Shown here in pieces: positions 35,982 to 45,079 of a stretch of DNA of 64,000 bases; position 1 is the first letter of the stretch, and every line of letters begins with the position of its first letter. Source of the DNA: Gammaproteobacteria bacterium (GTDB lineage Bacteria > Pseudomonadota > Gammaproteobacteria > Chromatiales > Chromatiaceae); NCBI GenBank assembly GCA_030148485.1, contig JASBTJ010000039.1, positions 1 through 64,000 of the forward strand. The letters are read 5' to 3'. A program made the translations under genes and the position numbers. Below the pieces are notes generated by a model, which did not search any database, was not told the DNA's origin, and saw only the letters and a program-made list of their open reading frames with translations.

Positions 35982-36521
35982 CTACTCCGGCGACGAGTCG
36001 AATTTCGGCACCGCCCGGGTTGCCGCTTCGCCAGGGGTGGCGGCGATGCCATTGGCGCGGATGTCTCTGATGAGCCATTCCATTTCCTTGATCTCGCGGC
36101 GCTGCGCCTTGATGATCTCGTCTGCCAAGTCTCGCACGCGCGGATCTTCGATTTGCGCACGCACGCTGGTAAGAATCGCTATCGAGTGGTGCGGGATCAT
36201 GCCTTCCATATAGTCGACGCCAGTCACGGTGACCTGGCTGCGCACCAACCAAACCGCGGCGATCAGGAGCGCGGCGGCGCCGGCAAAGATGCCCAGGTTG
36301 ACGGCGTTGTTCCGATACATGCTAAGCATAAATGCCAGCATGATGGCCATCATGGCGCCGCCCATGATGAGGGTCATGTAAAAACGGGTCTCACTGAACC
36401 AGGCGTGGTCCAGGATCTGGTACGAGTTGAGATACATCAGGAAGAACATCGCCACCATCGAGGTCGCGATCATGGCAAAGAACTTGCCGTAGTTGCCGTG
36501 CGTATGTTGTGCGTCGTCCAT
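35982..36521 (-). CDS. DUF305 membrane protein
   Basis: 179 residues from MDDAQHTHGNYGKFF. Three transmembrane helices (about 13-33, 43-65, 72-92) are followed by a short DUF305 segment, VDYMEGMIPHHSIAILTSVR, containing the His-His pair typical of this ferritin-like domain. DUF305 proteins are often near copper or metal resistance genes, but none is present here. The start of the membrane part, with two His near the N-terminus, could be a metal site. Function is unknown. Confidence 0.85.
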   Translation of the reverse strand: MDDAQHTHGNYGKFFAMIATSMVAMFFLMYLNSYQILDHAWFSETRFYMTLIMGGAMMAIMLAFMLSMYRNNAVNLGIFAGAAALLIAAVWLVRSQVTVTGVDYMEGMIPHHSIAILTSVRAQIEDPRVRDLADEIIKAQRREIKEMEWLIRDIRANGIAATPGEAATRAVPKFDSSPE

Positions 36522-36703
36522 GGCGTTACCTCTCCTTAAACATCGTGCTGCAAAAATCGCGGGATGTGCCCGCGTCGTCGGACATCTCCGCCCGCATCCA
36601 GCGGTATCGACAGCGTTTGACACCAGGCGCGATGGGACGTTCCGATGTCCGATTCAGACGAAGTGGAGAGGGGCATGGACGGACGGTGCCGCCGGGGTAT
36701 CTG

Positions 36704-37336
36704 TCAGTGGTAGCTGCGCATCTGCCCGACCAGAATCCCTTGGATCTGCACCTGCTCGGGGAGATAGCGCATTGGCTGCATGGTGCTGTTGGCTGGATGC
36801 AGCACCACCTGTCCCGGGGTTTGCTCAATGCGCTTGAGGGTGGCTTCGGCGCCATCCACCAGGGCGACGACGATCTCGCCGTTACGGGCATGGTCGCGCT
36901 GTTCGATCACCACCCAATCGCCGTCGAGAATGCCTTCGTCGATCATCGACTCGCCTTTCACCTCCAGCACATAGCAGCGGCCACTGGTGCGTAGTCGCGG
37001 TGGCACCATGACGGTCTCGTCATTACTGATCGCCTCAATGGGACGGCCGGCGGCGATCCGACCATACAGTGGCAACTGGTTGTCGTCCGATTCATCGGGC
37101 GCGGTGGCGACCGGGTCGTGGTCGGCGAGCCGAATGCCGCGGCGCAGATTGTTCATCGGTTCCACCAGGCCCGCCTCGATAAGCGCCTGGATCTGTTTGT
37201 GCAGGGAGCCGCGCGACTTGAGCCCCAGTGCGTCGCACAACTCGTCCAAGGTCGGCGGATGGGGGAAATCGTCGAGATGGGTACGCAGGTAGTCGTAGAT
37301 TTCCTGCTGGCGGCGGGTGAGGCTGGGCGGTGCCAT
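36704..37336 (-). CDS. lexA: SOS repressor LexA
   Basis: 210 residues. The N-terminal winged helix (1-70) is followed by a peptidase S24 domain. The cleavage site is Ala96-Gly97 in YGRIAAGRPIE, the nucleophile Ser130 is in VKGESMIDEG, and the base Lys168 is in GAEATLKRIE, all in standard places. The recognition helix reads KSRGSLHKQIQAL, closer to alphaproteobacterial LexA (SKSGIHRLITAL) than to E. coli (SPNAAEEHLKAL). This agrees with a GTTC-N7-GTTC operator in its promoter. No other SOS gene is adjacent. Confidence 0.96.
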   Translation of the reverse strand: MAPPSLTRRQQEIYDYLRTHLDDFPHPPTLDELCDALGLKSRGSLHKQIQALIEAGLVEPMNNLRRGIRLADHDPVATAPDESDDNQLPLYGRIAAGRPIEAISNDETVMVPPRLRTSGRCYVLEVKGESMIDEGILDGDWVVIEQRDHARNGEIVVALVDGAEATLKRIEQTPGQVVLHPANSTMQPMRYLPEQVQIQGILVGQMRSYH

Positions 37337-37388
37337 GGCGTTCTCCTCTGGTTGGCCAAAGGTTTTCGTTTGGTTCTGTTTCCAGGCC

Positions 37389-37416
37389 AGTATAGAACAA
37401 TCGGAGAACTTGTCTA
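37389..37416 (-). promoter_or_regulatory. lexA promoter with GTTC-N7-GTTC operator
   Basis: On the minus strand the -35 box TAGACA (37416-37411) and the -10 box TATACT (37394-37389) are 16 bases apart. The spacer contains GTTC-TCCGATT-GTTC (37409-37395), exactly the direct repeat known as the alphaproteobacterial LexA box. The expected E. coli type (CTGT-N8-ACAG) is not seen here. Position between -35 and -10 suits autorepression. Confidence 0.65.
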
Positions 37417-37455
37417 TCCCTTTGTTTCTCTGTGGCGATGCGTTGGCAAGGTCAG

Positions 37456-37767
37456 TCAGTCGGCAAAGACGACGAAGTAGGCATCGCCTTCGGGCAGCGG
37501 CAGGCAGCGGATCAGCACGCCGTCGCGCCGGGCTTGCAACAGGCGTCTGCCCAGCGGCTGAAAGAGGGTCTCGGCACCATCGCCTCGGGCTGCGTCGAAG
37601 CGAATGCGGTAGCTATGTGCGGTGCGCTCGGGCGCCGTCCCTGCAAGCAGTTGTTCGATACGGGCCATGGCGGAGTCCACGGCCTGCCCACGCAGGTCGA
37701 GTTCGGCGTCGGCCTCGCCGGCTTGTATGGCCAGGGCGGCGAGCGGGTTGTCGTCGAAGTGCGGCAT
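37456..37767 (-). CDS. Small Smr-like hypothetical protein
   Basis: 103 residues, soluble. DAELDLRGQAVDSAMARIEQ (about 20-39) resembles the start of Smr domains (LDLHG then Ala-rich helix), but the later GxG(H)/HGxG nuclease motif is absent, with only a vague match around RFDAARGDGAETLF. I treat it as a divergent or degenerate Smr-like protein or an unrelated one of similar fold. It starts 50 bases beyond the lexA promoter and is on the same strand; whether it is part of the SOS set is unknown. Confidence 0.6.
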   Translation of the reverse strand: MPHFDDNPLAALAIQAGEADAELDLRGQAVDSAMARIEQLLAGTAPERTAHSYRIRFDAARGDGAETLFQPLGRRLLQARRDGVLIRCLPLPEGDAYFVVFAD

Positions 37768-38045
37768 GTGGCGGAACCATCCGGCGATGTGAATGCGAAC
37801 GGGTAGGGTGGCCGGGCAGCGGATGCCAGTTCGGTCTTGGAGGACGGCATGTTAACAGACCGTGCCGGCCCCGTGCCGGGCTGCCCTTGGCACGTTGCGG
37901 GCCACTACTGTGCCGACCGATTCGGACACGTCGCGTTGTGCTGATCGCGCACCAGATCAGCGTGGCGTCGTGATGCGGCGCATGGCTCGTGAATGCTAAG
38001 TTAATGGCTCGGCGTTATCCAACGTGTCCACTGGGCGGGGGTTCT

Positions 38046-39437
38046 ATGCAGCAGTACGACGTGGTCATCATCGGCTCCGGTCCGGGAGGCGAGGGTGCCG
38101 CCATGCGACTGGCCAAGGCGGGTAAACGGGTCGCGGTGGTGGAGCGGCAAGCACAGGTCGGCGGCAGTTGCACCCATCAGGGCACGATCCCCAGCAAGGC
38201 GTTGCGCCATTCGGTCCAGTTGTTGGCCGATTATCGACACCACCCGCTGTTTGCGCACACGGTGTCCGCCATGGATGTCACCTGGCCGCAGTTGTTGCAG
38301 AGCACCAGACGGGTGATCGACCGGCAGGTCGGCATGCGCCATCGACAGTACACGCGCAATCGCGTTGCCGTGTATCACGGCACCGCCACTCTGGCAGACG
38401 CCAATACGGTGGTGGTGGAAGGCAGCAATGGACAGCGGGAAAAACTGTCCGCCGGCCACATCGTCATTGCCACCGGGTCGCGGCCCTATCGCCCCAAGGG
38501 TGTGGATTTCAGCCACCCGCGCGTCCTCGATAGCGATACCGTGCTGCAGATGGACCACACACCGTGGCGCATGACCATCTACGGTGCCGGAGTGATCGGT
38601 TGTGAGTACGCCTCGATCTTTGCCAACCTGGATCTGAAGGTGAATCTGATCAACACCCGAGACCGATTGTTGTCCTTTCTGGACGAGGAGATCACTGACG
38701 CGCTCAGCTATCACCTGCGGGACCAGGGCGTGTTGATCATGCACAACGAGGCCTATGAACGCATCGACGTGGACGATGCCGGCGTCCGGATCCACTGCAA
38801 GTCAGGCAAGGTGATCAAGTCGGACGTATTGCTGTGGGCCAATGGCCGAACCGGCAATACCGATGAGCTGAACCTTGACCGGATCGGCATCGCGCTGAAT
38901 TCACGGGGACAGATCGAGACCAACGACCGCCACCAGACGGCGGTACCGCACATCTATGCCGTCGGCGACGTCGCCGGTCCGCCGGGCCTGGCCAGTGCCA
39001 GCTATGATCAGGGGCGCTTTGTCGGCCAACTGATCGCGCTGGGCGAGTGCGATTGGAAAATGATGGCGAGCATGCCGGCGGGGATCTACACGTCCCCGGA
39101 GATAAGTTCCGTCGGGCGGACGGAAAAGGAATTGACCGAAGACAACGTGCCATACGAAGTCGGTCGGGCGGAATTCAAGAATCTTGCCCGGGCCCAGATT
39201 GCCGGTCACGAAACCGGCATGCTGAAGATCCTCTTTCATCGTGAAACGCTGGAAATCCTCGGCATCCACTGCTTTGGCGAGCAGGCGTCGGAGATCGTCC
39301 ACATCGGTCAGGCCATCATGGCCCAGCACGGCGGCGCAAATACCATTAAGTTCTTCGCCGATACGACCTTCAATTACCCCACCATGGCAGAGGCTTACCG
39401 GGTGGCCGCCTTGTACGGGCTCAACCGCATCGGCTGA
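38046..39437 (+). CDS. sthA: Soluble pyridine nucleotide transhydrogenase SthA
   Basis: FAD enzyme that passes hydride between NADPH and NAD. 463 residues from [12 protein letters not shown] (E. coli 466). FAD motif [17 protein letters not shown] motif [14 protein letters not shown], and the dimerisation domain with [19 protein letters not shown] are present. Where related disulfide reductases have CxxxxC, this reads [17 protein letters not shown], with Thr replacing the second Cys, diagnostic of SthA. An upstream in-frame extension (to 37989) has no ribosome site. No operon partner. Confidence 0.95.
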   Translation: MQQYDVVIIGSGPGGEGAAMRLAKAGKRVAVVERQAQVGGSCTHQGTIPSKALRHSVQLLADYRHHPLFAHTVSAMDVTWPQLLQSTRRVIDRQVGMRHRQYTRNRVAVYHGTATLADANTVVVEGSNGQREKLSAGHIVIATGSRPYRPKGVDFSHPRVLDSDTVLQMDHTPWRMTIYGAGVIGCEYASIFANLDLKVNLINTRDRLLSFLDEEITDALSYHLRDQGVLIMHNEAYERIDVDDAGVRIHCKSGKVIKSDVLLWANGRTGNTDELNLDRIGIALNSRGQIETNDRHQTAVPHIYAVGDVAGPPGLASASYDQGRFVGQLIALGECDWKMMASMPAGIYTSPEISSVGRTEKELTEDNVPYEVGRAEFKNLARAQIAGHETGMLKILFHRETLEILGIHCFGEQASEIVHIGQAIMAQHGGANTIKFFADTTFNYPTMAEAYRVAALYGLNRIG

Positions 39438-39735
39438 GAAAGGGAGGCAGGCAAAAGACATCGCTGATCATCATGCGGCAGTTCCAGCACAAGTCGCGCA
39501 TGTCCGTCCCCGCTTGTGGAGGATGACCACGAACACATGCGGGTTTTCGGCGCCAGGCTTTAGGACCGCGACTCGCCGGGTCCCCAGACCGGATACCCTG
39601 AATATTGTCAGGTTCCGCTTGCGCGGAGGAGGCGTATGGTGAGCGCGTCCGGATGGCTTTGTCGCAGATCAACGTCCGCCCCGGACCCGGCCTATACACT
39701 TGCACACGCATTCGGAATGCAACCCGAACGACCTT

Positions 39736-40227
39736 ATGAAGTTACCCGCTGACCTACAGCAACACGATCCAGCCGATACGATCCGTCCCCTGCGCCCACC
39801 CTGGGCCATCGCCGAGTGGGCGTTCGCGGCGCGCTGTGACGGTTGCCAGGCCTGTGTGCGGGCCTGCCGCGAAGGGGTGCTGAAGCGAGGCGCCGACGGC
39901 CTGGTCGAGGCGGACTTCCGTTTCGGCGGCTGCGACTTCTGCGGCGCTTGCCTGGCTGCGTGCGACCGTGGTGCGTTGCGCCGTGAGTTGCGCTCGACCA
40001 CCCGGGCGTTTCGCTTTGCCATCGCCATCGGCACCGACTGCCTGGCCAGGGCGGGCGAGCCCTGTCGCACCTGTCAGGATTTCTGCGACAGCTTCGCCAT
40101 CCGTTTCGATACCGGCGGGCAGGGCCCGGTGGTGCTCGACAATTGCAGCGGCTGCGGGGCTTGTGTGGGCCCGTGTCCTGTCGGGTCCATCAAACTGTAT
40201 CGGCCAACCTCCCCGGGCAGCGCCTGA
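39736..40227 (+). CDS. NapF-type multicluster ferredoxin
   Basis: 163 residues from ATG; a TTG at 39700 would add 12. Three four-cysteine motifs are clear: CDGCQACVRACREG, CDFCGACLAACDRG and CSGCGACVGPCPVG, plus a diverged fourth, CRTCQDFC, so three or four [4Fe-4S] clusters. Length and layout match NapF, the cytosolic ferredoxin of nitrate reductase operons, but no nap genes are present; it converges on hypE with a 24-base gap. A role as electron carrier or cluster donor near the hydrogenase locus is positional inference. I find no terminator between the two. Confidence 0.8.
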   Translation: MKLPADLQQHDPADTIRPLRPPWAIAEWAFAARCDGCQACVRACREGVLKRGADGLVEADFRFGGCDFCGACLAACDRGALRRELRSTTRAFRFAIAIGTDCLARAGEPCRTCQDFCDSFAIRFDTGGQGPVVLDNCSGCGACVGPCPVGSIKLYRPTSPGSA

Positions 40228-40251
40228 CGTCGAGCGGGTCGCGTCGCCGGT

Positions 40252-41310
40252 TCAACAGATTCGCGGCAATTGTTCGCCCACCAGCATGTCCATGATGCGC
40301 TCGCCACCGAACCCGGTCTGCAGTATCACACTGCCGGTCGGGGCCTCAGCCACATGGCCGATGCAGACGCTGTGCTCGCCAGCGGGATCGGCGCGCATGG
40401 CGGCTAGCACGGCGTCGGCCGCGTCAGCGGGCACCACCGCAAGCAATTTGCCCTCGTTGGCCAGATAGAGCGGGTCCAGGCCGAGCAGTTCACAAAGACC
40501 GCGCACCTCGGCGCGGATCGGCAACCGGGTGTCGTCGATACGCAGGCAGGCGTCGCTGGCTTGGGCGAACTCGTTCAGCACGGTGGCCACGCCGCCCCGG
40601 GTCGCGTCGCGCAGGCAATGAATGTCCGGACAAGCGGCGAGCATGGTCTGAACCAGTGCATTGAGCGGTCGGCAGTCGGATTGGATATCAGTGTGCAGAG
40701 ACATCTCGCCGCGCGCGTCGGCGATGGCCGCACCATGATCGCCGATATGGCCGTTGATCAGGATGGCGTCGCCGGGCCGGGCACGCTGGCTGGCGATGTG
40801 GATGCCGCGCGGGATGACGCCGATGCCGGCGGTGTTGATAAACAATTTGTCCGCGGCGCCCCTGTGTACCACCTTGGTATCGCCGGTGACGATCCGCACG
40901 CCGGCGGCGTCGGCGGTGGACTTCATGGATGCCACCACCCGCCTCAGCGTGTCCAGCGGCAGGCCTTCCTCGATGATCATGCCGCAACTGAGGTAACGGG
41001 GTATGGCACCGCCCACCGCCAGGTCGTTCACCGTGCCGGCCACCGCCAGCTTGCCGATGTCGCCACCGGGGAAGAACAGCGGGTCCACCACGTAGCAGTC
41101 GGTGGTCATGGCCAATTGGTCGCCTTCGCCAAGCAGATCGTCCAGATCGAGCCGCGCCTGATCCTCCAGCGGCGACAGGAGGTTGTTGGCGAAGCCGGCG
41201 ACGAACACCGTGTCGATCAGCTGGCGCATGGCCTTTCCGCCTGCACCGTGGGCCAGAGTGATGGTGTCCGCTGCCAGATGCTGCCCGGGTTTATCGGCCG
41301 GACGATTCAT
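40252..41310 (-). CDS. hypE: Hydrogenase maturation protein HypE
   Basis: With HypF converts carbamoyl groups to the cyanide ligands of the NiFe site. 352 residues. The C-terminal cysteine that carries the thiocarboxamide is present in the canonical ending PRIC. The PurM-like ATP-binding N-domain begins ITLAHGAGGKAMRQLIDTVF, then VDDLL-type and GNIGxHGAAI-like (NGHIGDHGAAIADARGEMSL) segments. It overlaps hypD by four bases and is the last gene of the 17-gene operon. Confidence 0.97.
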   Translation of the reverse strand: MNRPADKPGQHLAADTITLAHGAGGKAMRQLIDTVFVAGFANNLLSPLEDQARLDLDDLLGEGDQLAMTTDCYVVDPLFFPGGDIGKLAVAGTVNDLAVGGAIPRYLSCGMIIEEGLPLDTLRRVVASMKSTADAAGVRIVTGDTKVVHRGAADKLFINTAGIGVIPRGIHIASQRARPGDAILINGHIGDHGAAIADARGEMSLHTDIQSDCRPLNALVQTMLAACPDIHCLRDATRGGVATVLNEFAQASDACLRIDDTRLPIRAEVRGLCELLGLDPLYLANEGKLLAVVPADAADAVLAAMRADPAGEHSVCIGHVAEAPTGSVILQTGFGGERIMDMLVGEQLPRIC

Positions 41311-42479
41311 GATGCCGCTGCTCCCTGTTGCGCCTGTCGCTGACGTGCCAGCAGTTCAGGCAGATTGCCGTAGTTGTAGTAGGCGGCACAGGCGCCCTCA
41401 CTGGAAACCATCAATGCGCCCAACGGTGCCTGTGGGGTACAACTGTTGCCGAAGGCTTGACATTGCCAGGGGCGGATGGCGCCTTTGATGACCTCGCCGC
41501 ACTGGCAAGCCGCCGGGTCCGCGATCGTCAGGTCGGGCACCTTGAAGCGACGCTCGGCATCGAAGCGTGCATAGCTGTCGCGTATACGTACGCCGGATTC
41601 GCCGATGCTGCCCAGGCCGCGCAACTGGCATGTCGAGTGGGGCTCGAACACCGTCGCCATGGCGGTCAGGCCGGGTGCATTGCCATCCCGTCGGACCACC
41701 CGCTGGTACTGGTTTTCCACCTCGGCGCGACCGGCGGCGATCTGCTTGATGAGCATCCACAGCGACTGCAGGATGTCCAGCGGTTCGAAGCCGGTGATCA
41801 CCATGGGCTTGCGGTAGCGTTCAGCGATTGACCGAAACGGCCCGGTGCCGATCACCATGCCGACGTGGCCGGGTGCCAGGAAGCCATCCAGCACCATGCC
41901 CGGCGTATCCAACACCGCCTGGATGGTGGGTGCCGTGGTGATGTGATTGCAGAACAGCGAAAAATTCTCGATTTGCTCGTGCGCGGCGGCCAATACGGTC
42001 AGCGCCGTGCTGGGCATGGTGGTCTCGAACCCCAGGGCGAAGAACACCACTTGGCGCTCGGGATGCTTGCGCGCCAACGCCAGGGCATCCAACGGCGAGT
42101 AGACCATGCGCACATCGGCGCCTTCGGCCTTGGCTTGCAGTAGGCTCTTGTGCGAGCCGGGCACGCGCATGGCATCGCCGAAGGTTGCCAGGATCACCTC
42201 CGGCCGCTCCGCCAGTGCCACACAGGCGTCCACCCGGCCACGGGGCAACACGCAGACCGGGCAACCCGGACCGTGGACCAACTCGATGCCCTCGGGGAGT
42301 AGTTGTTCCAGGCCATAGCGAAAGATTGTGTGGGTGTGGCCGCCACAGAATTCCATCAGTTGCAGCGGACTTTGCCGCGCCCGCTCGATCCGCGGCAGCA
42401 ATCGGCGGATGTCGTCGATCAGCGCGCCGGCCTTGGCGGGGTCGCGGAACTCGTCGATCAGGTGTAGTGGCTGGTTCAT
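41307..42479 (-). CDS. hypD: Hydrogenase maturation protein HypD
   Basis: Scaffold on which Fe(CN)2CO is built with HypC and HypE. 390 residues from MNQPLHLIDEFRDP (E. coli 373). Conserved motifs: FCGGHTHTIFRYGL with the iron cysteine, LVHGPGCPVCVLPRG (CPVC), FALGFETTMPSTAL, and the C-terminal [4Fe-4S] cysteines including CQCGEVIKGAIRPWQCQAFG. Overlaps hypC by four bases and hypE by four. Confidence 0.97.
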   Translation of the reverse strand: MNQPLHLIDEFRDPAKAGALIDDIRRLLPRIERARQSPLQLMEFCGGHTHTIFRYGLEQLLPEGIELVHGPGCPVCVLPRGRVDACVALAERPEVILATFGDAMRVPGSHKSLLQAKAEGADVRMVYSPLDALALARKHPERQVVFFALGFETTMPSTALTVLAAAHEQIENFSLFCNHITTAPTIQAVLDTPGMVLDGFLAPGHVGMVIGTGPFRSIAERYRKPMVITGFEPLDILQSLWMLIKQIAAGRAEVENQYQRVVRRDGNAPGLTAMATVFEPHSTCQLRGLGSIGESGVRIRDSYARFDAERRFKVPDLTIADPAACQCGEVIKGAIRPWQCQAFGNSCTPQAPLGALMVSSEGACAAYYNYGNLPELLARQRQAQQGAAAS

Positions 42480-42760
42480 CCTTGGCCTCCATTCGATTGC
42501 ATGGCATCCAATTCCTGTTGCATTTCGCCCAGCTCGGCTAGCAGCGCCAGGGTCTTTTCGGCCTCCTGCGCGTCGATGCGGCTCATGGCGAAGCCCACAT
42601 GAACGAGCACCCAGTCGCCCAGGCAGGCGTCCACCGGATGGTCCTCGTCGATCACACAGGTGATATTCACCGGTCGTTGCACGCCGGCTACGTCCACCGT
42701 GGCGGTACGGGCCTCTGGGTCGGTGATCGCGACGATCCGACCGGGGATTCCTAGGCACAT
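42476..42760 (-). CDS. hypC: Hydrogenase maturation chaperone HypC
   Basis: 94 residues from MCLGIPGRIVAIT, keeping the essential Cys 2. HypC carries the Fe(CN)2CO unit with HypD and delivers it to the large subunit. The downstream part LGDWVLVHVGFAMSRIDAQE is the family OB-like core. It overlaps the end of hypF by 10 bases and the start of hypD by four. A second member of the family, hupF, lies 12 kb upstream in the same operon. Confidence 0.95.
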   Translation of the reverse strand: MCLGIPGRIVAITDPEARTATVDVAGVQRPVNITCVIDEDHPVDACLGDWVLVHVGFAMSRIDAQEAEKTLALLAELGEMQQELDAMQSNGGQG

Positions 42761-45078
42761 GAGGCGGTCCTCTGTTGTATCGATCTTGCGGCGGCGACCA
42801 CGGCTTGTCCAAGCGCCAGACCGCCGTCGTTGGCAGGTACCTGGCAGTGTGCCAGGACTTGGCAACCGCGCCTGAGCAGCCCGTCCCGCACCGCCCGGAG
42901 CAGGCTGCGATTCTGGAATACGCCACCGCTCAGGGCGACGCGATCAATGCCCAGGGCGCGCGCATGCTCGGCTGCCGCGTCCACCAGCACCTTAGCCAAG
43001 CCCGCTTGGAAGCGTGCCGCCATGGTGGCGACCTCAGCCCCATCGGCGATATCCACCAGCAGCGCCTGCCAGCAGGGTGCGGGGTCGATGACGTTGCCGT
43101 CCCAACCAAAAGGGTAGGGCGGCCGGTGGTCGGTGGCAGGGGTAGCCGCAGCCGCCTCCAAGGCCATGGCGGCTTGGCCTTCGAAACTGAGCCGTTCAGG
43201 GGCCACGCCGATGGCCGCCGCGACAGCGTCGAACAATCGACCGGTCGACGAGCTGAGCGGCGAGTTCAGGTCCTGCCTGATCATGTGCCGCAGTGGCTCC
43301 AACGGTTTGTCGCGCAGCACCCTCACGTGATCCGTCGGCAATGCTGCCGCGTCCAGTTGCGCCAAGGTGTTGCGCCAGGGTTCGCGCATGGCCTGGGCGC
43401 CGCCCGGCAGGGCCACGGGTTTGAGGTGTGCTATGCGGCGACAATCCCGATAGTCGACCAGCAACAGCTCGCCGCCCCACAGATCGCCGTCTGCGCCCAG
43501 ACCGAGGCCGTCCAGGGCGATGCCCAGCAACGGGCCGTCGTCCAGTGCGATAAGGTTGTCCGCCATGCAGGCGGCGATGTGCGCGTGATGGTGTTGCACC
43601 GCCACCAGCGGCAACCCGTCGCGCGCCGCCCAGGCTGAACCGTACTGACTGGACAGATAGTCCGGGTGCGCGTCCACCGCCAGCGCGGTGGGGCGATGTT
43701 CGTAAAGCGCCAGGTAAAGCTCGACGGCGTACCGGTAGTCCTGATAGGTGCGCGCGTCCGTCAGATCGCCCAGATGTTGGGAAAGGATGGCTTGGCCGTG
43801 TTGCAGCAGGCAGAAGGTATTCTTCAGTTCACCGCCCAGCGCGATCAGTGGCGGGGCAGACGCGAAGCCCGGCGGTAGCGTCATCCGGCCCGGGGCGAAG
43901 CCACGGGCGCGGCGTAGCGGCTGCAGCACGTCGTCCATAGGGCGCAGCACCGAGTCGTCCACCCGATGGTCGATGGGCCGGTCGTGCAGCAGGAACAGGT
44001 CGGCGATATCGCCCAGGCGGTCGAGCGCATCGGCATTGGCGATGCACTGGGGTTCGTCCGAACGGTTGCCGGAGGTCAACACCAGGGGGCTGTCCAGCGC
44101 GGTCATCAGCAGGTGATGCAGCGGGCTGTAGGGCAGCATGAAACCCCACTGGCGCTGGCCGGGCGCTATCGCGGCCGGTAGTCGTGCGGTGTCCAGGGCG
44201 TCCAGCACCACGATGGGTGCGGCCGGGCTGGTCAGCTTGGCGGCGGCCTGCGGATCGACATGACAGTAGCGACCGATCTGCTCGAGGTCGCGGGCCATCA
44301 GCGCCAGCGGCTTGTGCGGACGCCGTTTGCGGCGGCGGAGCTCGGCGACCGTGGCGGCATTGCGCGCATCGCAGGCCAGATGAAAGCCGCCGATACCTTT
44401 GATGGCGACGATGGCACCGTCCTTGAGCTGTGCCGCCGCGGCGTCAATCGGATCGTCGCAATCGATCACCTGGCCGCTGGCGTCGCTCAACCATATCCGT
44501 GGACCGCATGCGGGACAGGCGGTGGCTTGGGCGTGGAAGCGGCGATCCGCCGGGTCGTCATACTCCCGTTGGCAGTCGTCACAGAGCGGAAAGTCCGCCA
44601 TGGCCGTATTCGCCCGATCATAGGGTAGGCTGCGCACGATGGACAGCCGAGGCCCGCAATGGGTGCAGTTGACGAACGGGTAACGGTAACGCCGGTCTGT
44701 CGGGTCATTGAGCTCACGCAGGCACTCGGGACACGTTGCGGCGTCCGGCACCATGCCGGTGTGGATCGCACCGCCGTCGCTGGGTGTGATATGAAAGCCT
44801 GTGTCGGGGACGGCGATATCGACGGGTGCCTGTTCAATGGCATCGATGCACGCCAGCGGCGGACAATTTTCCCGTAGCGCCGAGATGAAGGCGCTCAACT
44901 GGGCGCTGGTTGCGGACAAGGCGATGCTCACCCCGTCGCCATCATTGTGGACCTGTCCATGCAATCCCGATGCGTTTGCTACCCGCCACACCATGGGGCG
45001 GAAGCCCACTCCCTGCACCAGGCCGTGGATACGCAGCCGGTAGGTCAGCGGGATGTCCTTGGGCAGGGTGTTCGCCAT
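42751..45078 (-). CDS. hypF: Carbamoyltransferase HypF
   Basis: 775 residues from MANTLPKDIPLTYRLRIHG. Domains in order: acylphosphatase (RIHGLVQGVGFRPMVWR, about 14-30), two zinc fingers (CPECLRELNDPTDRRYRYPF onward, about 112-185), YrdC-like (200-390), and the Kae1-like carbamoyl-transfer domain with HHHAHIAACMADN near residue 494. It makes the cyanide precursor from carbamoyl phosphate and ATP and hands it to HypE. It starts one base after the hupV stop. Confidence 0.96.
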   Translation of the reverse strand: MANTLPKDIPLTYRLRIHGLVQGVGFRPMVWRVANASGLHGQVHNDGDGVSIALSATSAQLSAFISALRENCPPLACIDAIEQAPVDIAVPDTGFHITPSDGGAIHTGMVPDAATCPECLRELNDPTDRRYRYPFVNCTHCGPRLSIVRSLPYDRANTAMADFPLCDDCQREYDDPADRRFHAQATACPACGPRIWLSDASGQVIDCDDPIDAAAAQLKDGAIVAIKGIGGFHLACDARNAATVAELRRRKRRPHKPLALMARDLEQIGRYCHVDPQAAAKLTSPAAPIVVLDALDTARLPAAIAPGQRQWGFMLPYSPLHHLLMTALDSPLVLTSGNRSDEPQCIANADALDRLGDIADLFLLHDRPIDHRVDDSVLRPMDDVLQPLRRARGFAPGRMTLPPGFASAPPLIALGGELKNTFCLLQHGQAILSQHLGDLTDARTYQDYRYAVELYLALYEHRPTALAVDAHPDYLSSQYGSAWAARDGLPLVAVQHHHAHIAACMADNLIALDDGPLLGIALDGLGLGADGDLWGGELLLVDYRDCRRIAHLKPVALPGGAQAMREPWRNTLAQLDAAALPTDHVRVLRDKPLEPLRHMIRQDLNSPLSSSTGRLFDAVAAAIGVAPERLSFEGQAAMALEAAAATPATDHRPPYPFGWDGNVIDPAPCWQALLVDIADGAEVATMAARFQAGLAKVLVDAAAEHARALGIDRVALSGGVFQNRSLLRAVRDGLLRRGCQVLAHCQVPANDGGLALGQAVVAAARSIQQRTASCA

Positions 45079-45079
45079 A

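Noticed and set aside
39620-39735. Sigma-54-like GG-N10-GC before the NapF-like gene
   Set aside because: The surrounding boxes do not resemble TGGCAC or TTGCT; in GC-rich DNA the bare spacing occurs by chance.
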